NCBI GenBank assembly: GCA_001856825.1
Contig: ATMD01000004.1
Location: forward strand, 490,568-554,567
Source: Thermoplasmatales archaeon I-plasma
Lineage (GTDB): Archaea; Thermoplasmatota; Thermoplasmata; Thermoplasmatales; GCA-001856825
Direction: 5' to 3'
DNA length: 64,000 bases
The notes under the pieces were generated by a model. The model saw nothing but the letters and a program-made list of their open reading frames with translations, ran no database searches and was not told the origin of the DNA. Positions 32,041 through 41,153 of this stretch are shown here, in pieces. The position numbers and the translations under genes were made by a program. Numbering within the stretch: position 1 is the first letter of the stretch; every line of letters starts with the position of its first letter.

Positions 32041-33192
32041 GTGACAGAAAAACCAGTAATCAACTATGGACTGGAGGGCATCTACGTAGATGAAAGTGCG
32101 ATTTCAAAGGTAGACGGACAGAACGGAAAGTTGTGGTACAGGGGATATTCCGTCGAAAGCCTTGCGGAGCAATCCAACTTCGAAGAAGTCTGCTATCTTC
32201 TACTGAATGGAAAGCTTCCGTCAAAGGCCGAATATGATGAATTTTCTAGGAAGTTGTGGAATAGGAGAGACCTGCCTGCAGAGGTTAAGGACATTATAAA
32301 GGTGATGGCACCTCGTTCCCATCCGATGGACATAATGAGAACAGCAACGTCTATGCTCGTTATGTACGATAACGATCCAAACAACAAGGAGAACTCTGCA
32401 ACTTTGGATAAGGTCATCACGCTCATCGCAAAACTTCCATCTATTGCCGCTGCAACTGGAAGATTCAGGGAAAAGAAGGAATATATACCACCAGATGACT
32501 CCCTCAGCATTCCTTCCAACTTCCTCTACATGCTCACAGGAAAGAAGCCTACTAAGTTCGAGAGCAAGCTGATTGACCTCATGTTCATACTGCATGCAGA
32601 GCACAGCACGAATGCATCCACTTTCTCCGTCCTTGTGACTGCATCCACCCTTGCAGACGTGTATGCTGCAACAACGTCAGGCATAGGAACACTGAAGGGA
32701 CCACTGCATGGCGGTGCAGATGAGGCTGCACTGAGCATGATGAATGCAATAGGCAACCCTGACAACACGGAGAAGTACATAGAGGAGGCACTTGAGGGGA
32801 AGCAGAGGATAATGGGGTTCGGGCACAGGGTGTACAAGACGTACGATCCTAGGGCAAAGCTTGTGAGGAGCTACCTTGAGGAGAGCCTGACAAAGGAGCC
32901 TTCTGATGAGGTGAGGAGGCTGCTGCAGATTGCACTCAGGGCAGAGAAGCTCATGATAGACAAGCTGGGGAGTACGAAGGGCATATGGCCAAACATAGAT
33001 TTCTTTGCAGGTCCGTTGTACAGGGTGATGGGAATAGAGGGACAGATGTTCACCCCCATATTCGTCGCTTCAAGGATGGCAGGATGGGGATCGCACATAG
33101 TTGAGTACTGGCACAACAACAAGCTGGTGAGACCTGTAGAATGGTACACAGGTCAACTGGACCTAAAATATATACCGATGAGTGAGAGGTAG
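32041..33192 (+). CDS. gltA: Citrate synthase
   Basis: A 383-residue hexameric-type archaeal citrate synthase. Catalytic histidines and the aspartate are seen in GPLHGGADEAAL, MGFGHRVYKTYDPRA and NIDFFAGPLY. It condenses oxaloacetate with acetyl-CoA. The start is GTG 32041, about 25 bp after a TATA-like sequence (AAGTATTTAAC near 32007-32017). Codon use changes within the gene: after about 32590 it is richer in AGG, CTG, GCA and G/C bases than the first half. Confidence 0.95.
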   Translation: MTEKPVINYGLEGIYVDESAISKVDGQNGKLWYRGYSVESLAEQSNFEEVCYLLLNGKLPSKAEYDEFSRKLWNRRDLPAEVKDIIKVMAPRSHPMDIMRTATSMLVMYDNDPNNKENSATLDKVITLIAKLPSIAAATGRFREKKEYIPPDDSLSIPSNFLYMLTGKKPTKFESKLIDLMFILHAEHSTNASTFSVLVTASTLADVYAATTSGIGTLKGPLHGGADEAALSMMNAIGNPDNTEKYIEEALEGKQRIMGFGHRVYKTYDPRAKLVRSYLEESLTKEPSDEVRRLLQIALRAEKLMIDKLGSTKGIWPNIDFFAGPLYRVMGIEGQMFTPIFVASRMAGWGSHIVEYWHNNKLVRPVEWYTGQLDLKYIPMSER

Positions 33193-33295
33193 AAACGGGT
33201 CAATCTGGTGAAACTGACTATTAATCAAAGATCCCCTTCCCCAAGCTAAATGCGATGTGAAAGGTTTAACTACTTTTTATTCATAGCCTTTTCAC

Positions 33296-33679
33296 ATGGC
33301 CATATATCACGGAAGAGCTAGTGCTAAGATAAGCGGTGGCAAACTCAGGTCGAACAGGCACAAGAAGAGATTCGAGCTTGGGAATGAGCCAACACTCACG
33401 GTACTTGGAAACGTAAAGAGAAAACAAGTAAGAGGGATGGGCGGAAATACTAAGACCGCTCTTTTAAGGGGCAACGAGGCTAACGTAACAGACCCGAAAG
33501 GAAAAGTCACGAAGAAAGCCAAGATAATAAATGTTTTAGAAAACATCGCTGATCCACATTTTGCCCAGAGGAACATAATAACCAAGGGGGCAATAATCGT
33601 TACAGAACTCGGCAATGCGAGAGTGACGTCAAGGCCCGGACAAAATGGAAGAATCAACGCAGTATTAATCAAGAAATGA
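33296..33679 (+). CDS. rps8e: Ribosomal protein S8e
   Basis: A 127-residue archaeal S8e: start AIYHGRASAKISGGKLRSNR, then KKRFELGNEPTLT, and NIADPHFAQRNIITKGAIIVTELGNARVTSRPGQNG near the end. It belongs to the small subunit. The ATG lies about 28 bp after a TATA-like GTTTAACT. The stop overlaps the srp19 start (ATGA). Confidence 0.96.
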   Translation: MAIYHGRASAKISGGKLRSNRHKKRFELGNEPTLTVLGNVKRKQVRGMGGNTKTALLRGNEANVTDPKGKVTKKAKIINVLENIADPHFAQRNIITKGAIIVTELGNARVTSRPGQNGRINAVLIKK

Positions 33680-33927
33680 AGAAAATTCTCTGGGAAACTT
33701 ATTTTGATACCACTGTAACAAGGAAGATGGGCAGGAGAGTAAAGAAGAATTTTCAGACCCAAAGGTTAATGGAAATCATCAATGCTATGAACCTGAGTTA
33801 CAGTGTTACTGAAGCAAAGTACCCGAAAATCCCCTGGAAAACTGTTAAGAAAATAGAAGTGGAATGGGAAGGAAGTAAAGAAGAATTAATAAAAAAAATA
33901 GAGTCCAGTTCTTCTAGTGTGTCTTGA
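33676..33927 (+). CDS. srp19: Signal recognition particle SRP19 protein
   Basis: An 83-residue SRP19. The start KKILWETYFDTTVTRKMGRR and NAMNLSYSVTEAKYPKIPWKT agree with the archaeal family, which binds helices 6 and 8 of 7S RNA and allows SRP54 loading. The RNA itself is encoded at 18.5-18.8 kb. The gene overlaps rps8e by 4 nt. The 3' end converges with, and overlaps by 14 nt, the cyclic 2,3-DPG synthetase-like gene. Confidence 0.88.
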   Translation: MKKILWETYFDTTVTRKMGRRVKKNFQTQRLMEIINAMNLSYSVTEAKYPKIPWKTVKKIEVEWEGSKEELIKKIESSSSSVS

Positions 33928-35233
33928 CGAACTTCGCAAGTATGTCCGTCAAGTCTGGTTTCCCAATTTCCTGAAGCTCGTACTTGACATTTATCAGCGG
34001 CTTGTTTATCTTTACTACTTTTGTTAGGTCAATCGGAGTTCCTGAAACGACTACATCCGCCGGCGTTGCATTTATTGTTGCTTCCAGGTCCTTCACCTGC
34101 TTAGGCGAATAACCCATGGCTGGAAGATAGTTGTGTATCTGCTTGTATTTCTCATACACACCTTTGATGGTCCCCTTGGCATATTCCTTTGCGTCTACTA
34201 GTTCAGCTGCTCCGTACTTTATAGAGAAAAGGACTGCTGCACCATAGCTCATCTCCCCGTGAGTTAGCGTTGGACCATCTTCTATTGCTAGAACTTTCTT
34301 ACCTCTCACCTTTTCCGAGTCTGGGCTGAAGAACGGCGATGCACCATCGACGACTATTGCCTTGGGATTCAATTGTCTTATGTTTTCCCTAACGATGTTA
34401 ATATTATCCAAACTCGCAGTTTCTTCCTTGTTTATGACTATCACATCCGCAGACCTGAGATTTACCTCACCAGGATGATACCTGATCTCATGGCCTGCCC
34501 TGTGTGGATCCGCTACAACAATCTGCAAATCACTCTTGTAGAATGAGAAATCGTTGTTTCCCCCATCCCAGAGTACGATATCTCCTTCCTTCTCTGCCTG
34601 CCTGAGAATTGCCTCATAATCCACTCCCGCATAGATGATCACATTCCTCTTTATGTGGGGTTCATATTCTTCCCTCTCCTCTATCGTGCACTTCTGTCTG
34701 TCCAAGTCTTCCATTGTTGCGAATCTCTGTACCTTTTGCTCGAGGAGATTACCATAAGGCATTGGATGCCTGATTGCAACCACCTTCTTCCCCATACCAA
34801 CAAGAATGTCTTCCACTCTTCTGGTAGTCTGTGATTTCCCGGAGCCCGTTCTGACTGCGCATATCGATATTAGTGGCTTCTTGCTCTTCACCTGGGTATC
34901 CTTTGGCCCTAGAAGCATATAATTTGCACCTGCGGCCAGGACCTCAGATCCTTTATGCATCACGTATTCATGCGGCACATCGGAGTAGGAAAAGACCACT
35001 AGGTCAACTTGCTTCTCCTTTATCAGCTTCGTCAGCTCAGATTCTGGGTAAATTGGTATACCTTTCGGGTAGAGCTTTCCCGCGAGTTCCTTTGGATATG
35101 TTCTACCTTCTATATTTGGTATCTGTGTTGCGGTAAATCCAACAACATTGTACTCCTTCTTGTCTCTGAAGTACGTGTTAAAATTATGGAAATCGCGTCC
35201 TGCTGCACCCATTATCAAAACATTCTGGGTCAT
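33914..35233 (-). CDS. Cyclic 2,3-diphosphoglycerate synthetase-like P-loop protein
   Basis: A 439-residue protein with an N-terminal Rossmann-like domain (LIMGAAGRDFHNFN) and a P-loop GTPase-like core (SICAVRTGSGKSQTTRRVEDIL near residue 125). Further motifs are DIVLWDGGNNDFSFY, VVADPHRAGHEI and DVIVINKEE. The family is annotated as cyclic 2,3-diphosphoglycerate synthetase after a Methanothermus enzyme, but many members are in organisms not known for that solute, so the function here is unproved. Confidence 0.85.
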   Translation of the reverse strand: MTQNVLIMGAAGRDFHNFNTYFRDKKEYNVVGFTATQIPNIEGRTYPKELAGKLYPKGIPIYPESELTKLIKEKQVDLVVFSYSDVPHEYVMHKGSEVLAAGANYMLLGPKDTQVKSKKPLISICAVRTGSGKSQTTRRVEDILVGMGKKVVAIRHPMPYGNLLEQKVQRFATMEDLDRQKCTIEEREEYEPHIKRNVIIYAGVDYEAILRQAEKEGDIVLWDGGNNDFSFYKSDLQIVVADPHRAGHEIRYHPGEVNLRSADVIVINKEETASLDNINIVRENIRQLNPKAIVVDGASPFFSPDSEKVRGKKVLAIEDGPTLTHGEMSYGAAVLFSIKYGAAELVDAKEYAKGTIKGVYEKYKQIHNYLPAMGYSPKQVKDLEATINATPADVVVSGTPIDLTKVVKINKPLINVKYELQEIGKPDLTDILAKFVKTH

Positions 35234-35336
35234 ATTATCACTCTACCCTATCCGGTAAATAGATTTATTTTTTCTCGTTTTCCTGGATTCACTGTTGATT
35301 CCAGAAACGTTATTAATGATTTTTGAATGTAATTAC

Positions 35337-36275
35337 GTGGTAAGTAGCCCTGAAACATTCTATCTGAATGAGCTTAATGATGCAAGTCTCTACAAAGACA
35401 TATCTGCTAGGATAATGACCTCTGTAAGAAAAAGCAGGAGAAATCATACTGTGGCAAAGAAATTAATGGAACTGTCTGCTATTGAGGCAACCCATGCACA
35501 ATTCTGGGCAGAACTGCTGAAGAAGAAAGGCATACCTCCGCCACCTTTCAAGAGAAGGAATGCAAGCTATTATCATTACCTTGGATTCCTCCAAAGAATA
35601 TTTGGAATATCTTTCCTAGTCCGTTATCTAGAGAGGGGGGAGATAGAAGCAATAAAAGAATACTCTGACTACATCGAGAAAGAGTCAAAGGAGCAGTGGG
35701 AAAGGGATCAGTTGAACAAGATACTGGCGGACGAAAAGGATCACGAAGATGTTTTCATTAAGATGATGAACGAGCTAAAGGTAAATGCAGATACTGTCAG
35801 AGATGCCATTTATGGAATGTCTGACGGGCTGATCGAGGTTCTTGCTAGTGTTGCTGGACTAACTGGCGTTTTCATAAACAACATATACGTGGCTGTCGGA
35901 GGTATAGTATTCGGTGCATCAGGGCTAATTTCAATGACAATAGGTGCATACCTATCCGAGCACGCGAAGGGCCAGATATCTGAGAGAGGGGCGTATACTC
36001 CTGGAAGGGCTGCCGGAAACACTGCACTATACTATTTCTTCGGAGCAATCGTCCCCATTATACCATTCCTTTTCCTGCAAAAATACGTTGCACTCATTAC
36101 CGCATTCGGACTGGTAATAGTCGTTGACTTGATAGTAACTTCAGTGATATCTATACAATCAAATGGACGGCTAAGAAGGGACCTTCTTAGATCGCTAGGC
36201 CTTGTAACACTTGGTTTCCTCGCTACTTTCGCAATAGGAATGATAGCGCACCATTTCATAGGATTTATTGGCTGA
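35337..36275 (+). CDS. Membrane ferritin-VIT1 fusion (Fe/Mn transporter)
   Basis: An N-terminal ferritin-like helical domain (about residues 1-145) is followed by a VIT1/CCC1-type membrane domain. In the first part, glutamates in LSAIEATHAQFWAELL, RGEIEAIKEY and ADEKDHEDVF can form a di-iron site. The second part begins DAIYGMSDGLIEVLASVAGL, has the SMTIGAYLSEHAKGQISE motif, and about five helices. This is the domain order of MbfA-like iron exporters. Start choice: GTG 35337 follows a TATA-like TTATTAATGA; ATG 35316 or TTG 35295 are alternatives. Confidence 0.88.
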   Translation: MVSSPETFYLNELNDASLYKDISARIMTSVRKSRRNHTVAKKLMELSAIEATHAQFWAELLKKKGIPPPPFKRRNASYYHYLGFLQRIFGISFLVRYLERGEIEAIKEYSDYIEKESKEQWERDQLNKILADEKDHEDVFIKMMNELKVNADTVRDAIYGMSDGLIEVLASVAGLTGVFINNIYVAVGGIVFGASGLISMTIGAYLSEHAKGQISERGAYTPGRAAGNTALYYFFGAIVPIIPFLFLQKYVALITAFGLVIVVDLIVTSVISIQSNGRLRRDLLRSLGLVTLGFLATFAIGMIAHHFIGFIG

Positions 36276-36276
36276 T

Positions 36277-36741
36277 CTAGCGCTTGTACCTGCCCATAAA
36301 CTCGGCCTGCTCTATTATCTTCCCCTCCATCGCTTTCAGAATGCTCTCCCTGGTAGCATTTTCCCTGATAGATAGGAGGGAACTGACTGCGAAAAGCCTG
36401 AAAAAGTATCTATGGAACCCGTGGCCTTTTGGTGGGCAAGGTCCGTCATAACCAACCCTGCCAAAATCATTCTTCCCCTGAAGAAATCCCTCCCCCGTTT
36501 TAGGTGTTTTCTCAATTCCTCCCCTCAATTTTGTAACAGCTGGCTCGATATCATAAATCACCCAATGCACGAACAGACCAACAGGTGCATCCGGGTCCTC
36601 TACAATCAATGCTAACGACCTGGTCCCTGCAGGAACTCCCGTTATGATCAACTCTGGCGAATGATTGATGCCCTCACAGGTGAATTCAGACGGTATTAAA
36701 TCTCCGTGTTTCATTCCTTTTATTTCCACTTTAAGTGACAT
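36277..36741 (-). CDS. PEBP/YbhB family protein
   Basis: With ATG 36741 (MSLKVEIKGMKHGDLIP) the product has about 154 residues. The ligand-binding motif SLALIVEDPDAPVGLFVHWVIYDI and GYDGPCPPKGHGFHRYFF identify the phosphatidylethanolamine-binding/Raf-kinase-inhibitor-like family. In prokaryotes the role is unknown. A longer frame from 36813 would add 24 residues with no family similarity. Confidence 0.9.
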   Translation of the reverse strand: MSLKVEIKGMKHGDLIPSEFTCEGINHSPELIITGVPAGTRSLALIVEDPDAPVGLFVHWVIYDIEPAVTKLRGGIEKTPKTGEGFLQGKNDFGRVGYDGPCPPKGHGFHRYFFRLFAVSSLLSIRENATRESILKAMEGKIIEQAEFMGRYKR

Positions 36742-36851
36742 AGTTGAGCATGCATATCTCATTAGAAGTTTTTTGTTAATACCATTCTTCAGGGAAAATT
36801 TGGTTGGCCTCATGTCAATAATGATTTTATTAGGTGTCTGTATTACTCAGA

Positions 36852-38000
36852 GTGCAAGAAGACGACTTCAAGGTCACTCCTTGGGAAGTAAGTGGAAAGA
36901 TAGACTACGATAAACTGATCAGACAGTTCGGTACACAGAAGATTTCTGAAGAAATACTGAGTGAATTTTCAAGGATTTCCAAAGGGAATATGCATGTCAT
37001 GCTACGCAGAAATATCTTCTTCTCCCACAGGGACCTAGATTTAATTTTAAATGATTATAAAGGTGGGAAGGACTTCTTCCTGTATACAGGAAGAGCACCA
37101 TCCCTTGGAATGCACATAGGTCATCTCATCCCTTTCCTTTTCACCAAATGGCTGCAAGATATATTCGACGTGAATGTCTACATAGAGATCACAGACGATG
37201 AAAAATTCATGCGTAACCAGGAATATACTCTAAAGCAAACCTCTGAATGGGCCCACCAGAACATCCTGGATATAATCGCCGTAGGATTCAACCCAGATAA
37301 AACATTCATTTTCAAGGATACGGAATACATAAGGAATATGTATCCTCTTGTAACATCAATTGCAAAGAAGCTGAACTTCTCCCAGGTGAAGGCAACCTTT
37401 GGACTTGATGCCACTTCCAACATAGGTATTCTCTTCTATCCTGCTATCCAGATCGTTCCAACCATGTTTGAAAGGAAGAGGTGCCTGATACCCGCTGCTA
37501 TAGATCAAGACCCGTACTGGAGGCTCCAAAGGGACCTCGCAGAATCGCTTGATTACTATAAGGCCGCAGAGATACACAGTAAATTCCTTCCCCCCCTTGC
37601 AAGTTCTGGTGGTAAGATGAGTTCTTCGATACCGGAGTCAGCAGTATACTTGTCAGACCCACCTAAAACAGTTGAGAAGAAGATAATGAAGTATGCTTTT
37701 TCAGGAGGCCAGGCCACAACGGAATTGCAAAGAAAACTTGGCGCAGACCTTAAGGTGGATGTACCGTATCAGTGGCTCTATTATATTTTCGAGGAGGATG
37801 ATGATGAGATCAGGAGAATTGGGAATGAATATTCAAGTGGGAAGCTGTTGACAGGGGAAGTGAAGAAAATCCTGGCACAGAAGGTGAATCAGCTACTAGA
37901 AAAGCACAGGGAGAAAAGAGAAAGAAGTGAGGAAATGTATTCGACATTCCTGTATGACGGAAAACTGGCAAGGATTATGTGGGATAAGATACATTCCTGA
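36852..38000 (+). CDS. trpS: Tryptophanyl-tRNA synthetase
   Basis: About 382 residues of the archaeal/eukaryotic TrpRS type. The HIGH motif is TGRAPSLGMHIGHLIPF, AIDQDPYWRLQRDLA is diagnostic, and KMSSS occurs as GGKMSSSIPESAVYL. A TATA-like TGATTTTATTAGG (about 36822-36833) puts the transcript start near GTG 36852 (MQEDDFKVTPW); a frame reaching GTG 36834 is also open. Confidence 0.95.
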   Translation: MQEDDFKVTPWEVSGKIDYDKLIRQFGTQKISEEILSEFSRISKGNMHVMLRRNIFFSHRDLDLILNDYKGGKDFFLYTGRAPSLGMHIGHLIPFLFTKWLQDIFDVNVYIEITDDEKFMRNQEYTLKQTSEWAHQNILDIIAVGFNPDKTFIFKDTEYIRNMYPLVTSIAKKLNFSQVKATFGLDATSNIGILFYPAIQIVPTMFERKRCLIPAAIDQDPYWRLQRDLAESLDYYKAAEIHSKFLPPLASSGGKMSSSIPESAVYLSDPPKTVEKKIMKYAFSGGQATTELQRKLGADLKVDVPYQWLYYIFEEDDDEIRRIGNEYSSGKLLTGEVKKILAQKVNQLLEKHREKRERSEEMYSTFLYDGKLARIMWDKIHS

Positions 38001-38051
38001 GAAATTGCATCATGTATAGGCCCGTAATGATTAATACTGCATTTGATGCCA

Positions 38052-40001
38052 TCATTTCTGACTTTTTCTGATCTTCTTTGCTATTTCCATATATTCGTCT
38101 AGGGATTCTGGGTTTGCCATTGACCCGACGTTCATTGCCTTCTCTGGTTGAATTCCCATCAGCAGTTTCTTCAGCGGAACTTCCATTTTCTTGCCATTTA
38201 TTGTCCTTGGAATCTGTGATACCCTTATTATATCGTCAGGAACGTGCCTTGGAGATAAGCTAATCTTCAGTTTCTCAACTATTTTCTTTTTCACCTTGTC
38301 AAAATCTTCTTCTTTCTCTGTTACCACAAATAATGGCATGTAGTATTCCCCGCCCTCCAGCTCAAGGCCTACGATGATGCTATCCTTGACCTCGTCTATC
38401 TCATCCAATACACCATAGATTTCTGCTGTACCTATCCTGATACCCCTCCTCTTTAGGGTAGAATCAGAACGTCCATATATGACGGCAGAGCCATACTGCG
38501 TAACCAGTAACCAGTCACCATGTCTCCATATCCCTGGAAACTGAGAGAAATAAGTTTCTTTCAATTTTTCTCCATTGTCGTTCCATAGATAGATCGGCAT
38601 TGAAGGCATGGGTTTCTTTATAACCAGTTCACCAACCTGGTCTATGACGGATTTGCCATTATCGTCGAATGAATGTATGTCTGCACCTAGATTCCTGCAT
38701 TGCAGTTCTCCTTCTACTACTGGAAGGCAAGCACAACCGCCTAGGAATGACGTGCAAAGGTCCGTTCCGCCGCTTATTGACGCCAACCAGACATCTTTCT
38801 TGATACTTTCGTACACATACCTGAAGGCTTCATTTGAAAGGGGGGAGCCTGTGGAGCCTATAGCATAAAGATTCTCCAAAGCATATTTTCCGATAACCCT
38901 GACCCCCTCTTTCATCAGATGAGATAGATATGCCGCACTTGTCCCAAAGAACCCGATTTTATTTCCATCTGCAATTTCCCACAAATGGTAATTGTCAGGG
39001 TAGGTGGGACTTCCATCGTAGAGAACTGCCGTCGCACCTGTAGATATGGAGCTGACTAGAACGTTCCACATCATCCACCCTGTGGTCGTGAACCAGAAGA
39101 ACCTCTTCCCCCTGTTCAAATTGTAGTGGATATTCAACAGTTTGAGATGCTCCAGCAGAATTCCACCCTGACTGTGAACGATTGCCTTTGGCGGACCAGT
39201 TGTGCCGGAAGAGTACAATATCCATAACGGGTGGTCGAATGGAACCCTTTTGAATGATAACTGCCTCCTTTCATTCAGCATTGAATCCATTTGTACCGCA
39301 CCGCCAATTTCTTCAGAAGAATCCCCGAAAACAACGACCTCCTTAATGCTCGGTATCTTGTCCGCGACCTTCCTTATAATTTCTTTCTTCCCATACTTCT
39401 TTCCATTGTAGCTATAGTCACTAGGAGCAAACAGTACTTTTGGATTTATCTGTCTAAACCTCTCGAGAATCGCATCTGACCCAAAATCTGGAGACGAGCT
39501 TGACCATATTGCCCCCGTTGCTGCAGTTGCATAAAGGGCTTCCATTGTCTCTGGTATGTTTGGAAGGAATGAAGCAACTCTGTCGCCCTCCCCGACTCCG
39601 GAGTCTAACAAGAATCTCTGGATACCACCTGCCTTCCCTTGGAACTCTTCCCTCGAAACACTTTTCCCTTCAGCAGTTTCATTGAAGAACATTGCAATTT
39701 CATCCTGTTCACCCAGGTAAAGATTGTTTTCAGCGTAATTCAGCTTGAGCCCATTGAACCATCTATTCCCAGGCATCATTTCTGAGTTTAGGACCTGAGA
39801 ATAATTTCCTTCGCTCCTGACGTTGAAGTATCGTAGTATAGATTCCCAGAAATCTGAAATGTTCTCTATAGACCACCTTCTCAGGTCCTCGTAACTTTCA
39901 AACCTCTTATCGTAGGTATTGTTCACCCAGTCTGTGTACTTCCTTATGTTTGACCCTTCGCACAGATCCTTTGATTCCCAGAGGATGTTTCTTTTTGTCA
40001 C
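38052..40001 (-). CDS. Acetoacetyl-CoA synthetase
   Basis: A 649-residue adenylate-forming enzyme. The AMP-binding core is WILYSSGTTGPPKAIVHSQGG; the N-terminal region (DFWESILRYF, NRWFNGLKLNYAENNL) and the C-terminus (SLSPRHVPDDIIRVSQIPRTINGKKMEVP) match acetoacetyl-CoA synthetases rather than plain acetyl-CoA synthetases. It activates acetoacetate (or another short oxoacid) with CoA and ATP. The start is GTG 40001. The gene is monocistronic. Confidence 0.88.
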   Translation of the reverse strand: MTKRNILWESKDLCEGSNIRKYTDWVNNTYDKRFESYEDLRRWSIENISDFWESILRYFNVRSEGNYSQVLNSEMMPGNRWFNGLKLNYAENNLYLGEQDEIAMFFNETAEGKSVSREEFQGKAGGIQRFLLDSGVGEGDRVASFLPNIPETMEALYATAATGAIWSSSSPDFGSDAILERFRQINPKVLFAPSDYSYNGKKYGKKEIIRKVADKIPSIKEVVVFGDSSEEIGGAVQMDSMLNERRQLSFKRVPFDHPLWILYSSGTTGPPKAIVHSQGGILLEHLKLLNIHYNLNRGKRFFWFTTTGWMMWNVLVSSISTGATAVLYDGSPTYPDNYHLWEIADGNKIGFFGTSAAYLSHLMKEGVRVIGKYALENLYAIGSTGSPLSNEAFRYVYESIKKDVWLASISGGTDLCTSFLGGCACLPVVEGELQCRNLGADIHSFDDNGKSVIDQVGELVIKKPMPSMPIYLWNDNGEKLKETYFSQFPGIWRHGDWLLVTQYGSAVIYGRSDSTLKRRGIRIGTAEIYGVLDEIDEVKDSIIVGLELEGGEYYMPLFVVTEKEEDFDKVKKKIVEKLKISLSPRHVPDDIIRVSQIPRTINGKKMEVPLKKLLMGIQPEKAMNVGSMANPESLDEYMEIAKKIRKSQK

Positions 40002-40041
40002 TTGAGTTCAATGAATATTCTAACACCTATAATATTACTTT

Positions 40042-41073
40042 CTAAATCGATTCTACTTTTTCTATGATAGAGTCCTTTCCCTTGTCTTTCAGCTGATTAA
40101 GTTCAGAGCTCTTGAAAACACCATATTCAGTTATGTAACCGGTCACGTACCTGTTTGGAGTTACGTCGAAGGCAGGGTTATAGGCGCTTGACTCCCTTGG
40201 TGATACCTTCACTCCCTTTATCTCCTTTACTTCATCCTCGGACCTCACCTCAATTGGTATTCCTTTTCCATCCTCTATGCTGAAGTCAAAAGTGCTCAGG
40301 GGAGCTGCAACATAGAAATTGACGCCATTCTCCTTTGCGAGAACAGCCTTCTCATAGGTACCTATCTTGTTTGCAAAATCCCCATTCGCCGTGATCCTGT
40401 CTGCCCCTACTATTACCAGATCGACCTGTTCTCTCTGCATGAGGAACCCGGCTGCGTTATCAGCAATTACTTTGTGCTCTATTCCCTCCTGTACTAGCTC
40501 CCATGCAGTGAGCCTGGCCCCTTGGAGCCTAGGTCGCGTCTCATCCACCCAGACAAAAGGCTTCTTTCCTGCGTCGTTTGCGGCTCTTATGGGTGAAAGG
40601 GCAGTTCCGTAATCCACCGAAGCAAGGGCACCTGCATTGCAGTGAGTGAGTATCTTCTTATTATTGCCTATAAGCCCATTCCCATTGACGCCAATCAGCC
40701 TCGACCTTTCTACGATGGAATCTACGTACATTTCCGCGTATTTTTTAGCTTCATTCTTGTGCTGAAGAACGAAATCTACTGCGTAGAATAAATCGTTTGC
40801 AGTCGGTCTTGAAGATTTTATAAACTTTCCAGCCTCTTCTATATCCATACCAAGTGCCTTTGCCTGTGCCACACCATAAGCGGCAGCCGCACCTATTGAC
40901 GGGGCGCCCCTGACCGTCATATTTCTTATTGCCTCATAGAGTTCCTTCGTGTTGTTAATATCAATAATTTTGAATGTTTCAGGCAGTATCCTTTGGTCAA
41001 TCATCTTGATGACAGGTTCTTCGTACCATACTGCATTGACATCTCTCTTCTTCCCATCTACGTTTATCTTCAT
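40042..41073 (-). CDS. mtnA: S-methyl-5-thioribose-1-phosphate isomerase (or related ribose-1,5-bisphosphate isomerase)
   Basis: Starting at ATG 41073 (MKINVDGKKRDVNAVW) the product has 343 residues. NMTVRGAPSIGAAAAYG, the catalytic cysteine in LTHCNAGALASVDYG, and GADRITANGDFANKIGTY with the catalytic aspartate are typical of eIF2B-like sugar isomerases of the MtnA group. It converts methylthioribose-1-phosphate to the ribulose form in methionine salvage; archaeal relatives can act on other aldose-1-phosphates. A longer frame from 41124 runs through the promoter palindrome and is not favoured. Confidence 0.9.
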   Translation of the reverse strand: MKINVDGKKRDVNAVWYEEPVIKMIDQRILPETFKIIDINNTKELYEAIRNMTVRGAPSIGAAAAYGVAQAKALGMDIEEAGKFIKSSRPTANDLFYAVDFVLQHKNEAKKYAEMYVDSIVERSRLIGVNGNGLIGNNKKILTHCNAGALASVDYGTALSPIRAANDAGKKPFVWVDETRPRLQGARLTAWELVQEGIEHKVIADNAAGFLMQREQVDLVIVGADRITANGDFANKIGTYEKAVLAKENGVNFYVAAPLSTFDFSIEDGKGIPIEVRSEDEVKEIKGVKVSPRESSAYNPAFDVTPNRYVTGYITEYGVFKSSELNQLKDKGKDSIIEKVESI

Positions 41074-41090
41074 GAATCCAAAACCGCAAT

Positions 41091-41135
41091 GCATTAATTT
41101 AATCTTTGTCTCGACCTGAGACAAAGGTTTTAACT
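41091..41135. promoter_or_regulatory. Divergent mtnA/rfcL promoter with a shared palindrome
   Basis: CTTTGTCTC (41104-41112) and GAGACAAAG (41118-41126) are perfect 9 bp inverted arms around GACCT. The mtnA TATA-like stretch (41091-41103, minus strand) abuts one arm and the rfcL TATA-like GTTTTAAC (41127-41134) abuts the other; both are about 25-27 bp from the respective start codons. Each arm thus occupies the BRE position of one promoter. Confidence 0.55.
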
Positions 41136-41153
41136 TAGGAACTATCTATAAGC

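Noticed and set aside
32193-33149. Several antisense frames opposite citrate synthase
   Set aside because: These are shadows of the biased codon use in gltA; none has an independent start signal or family motif.
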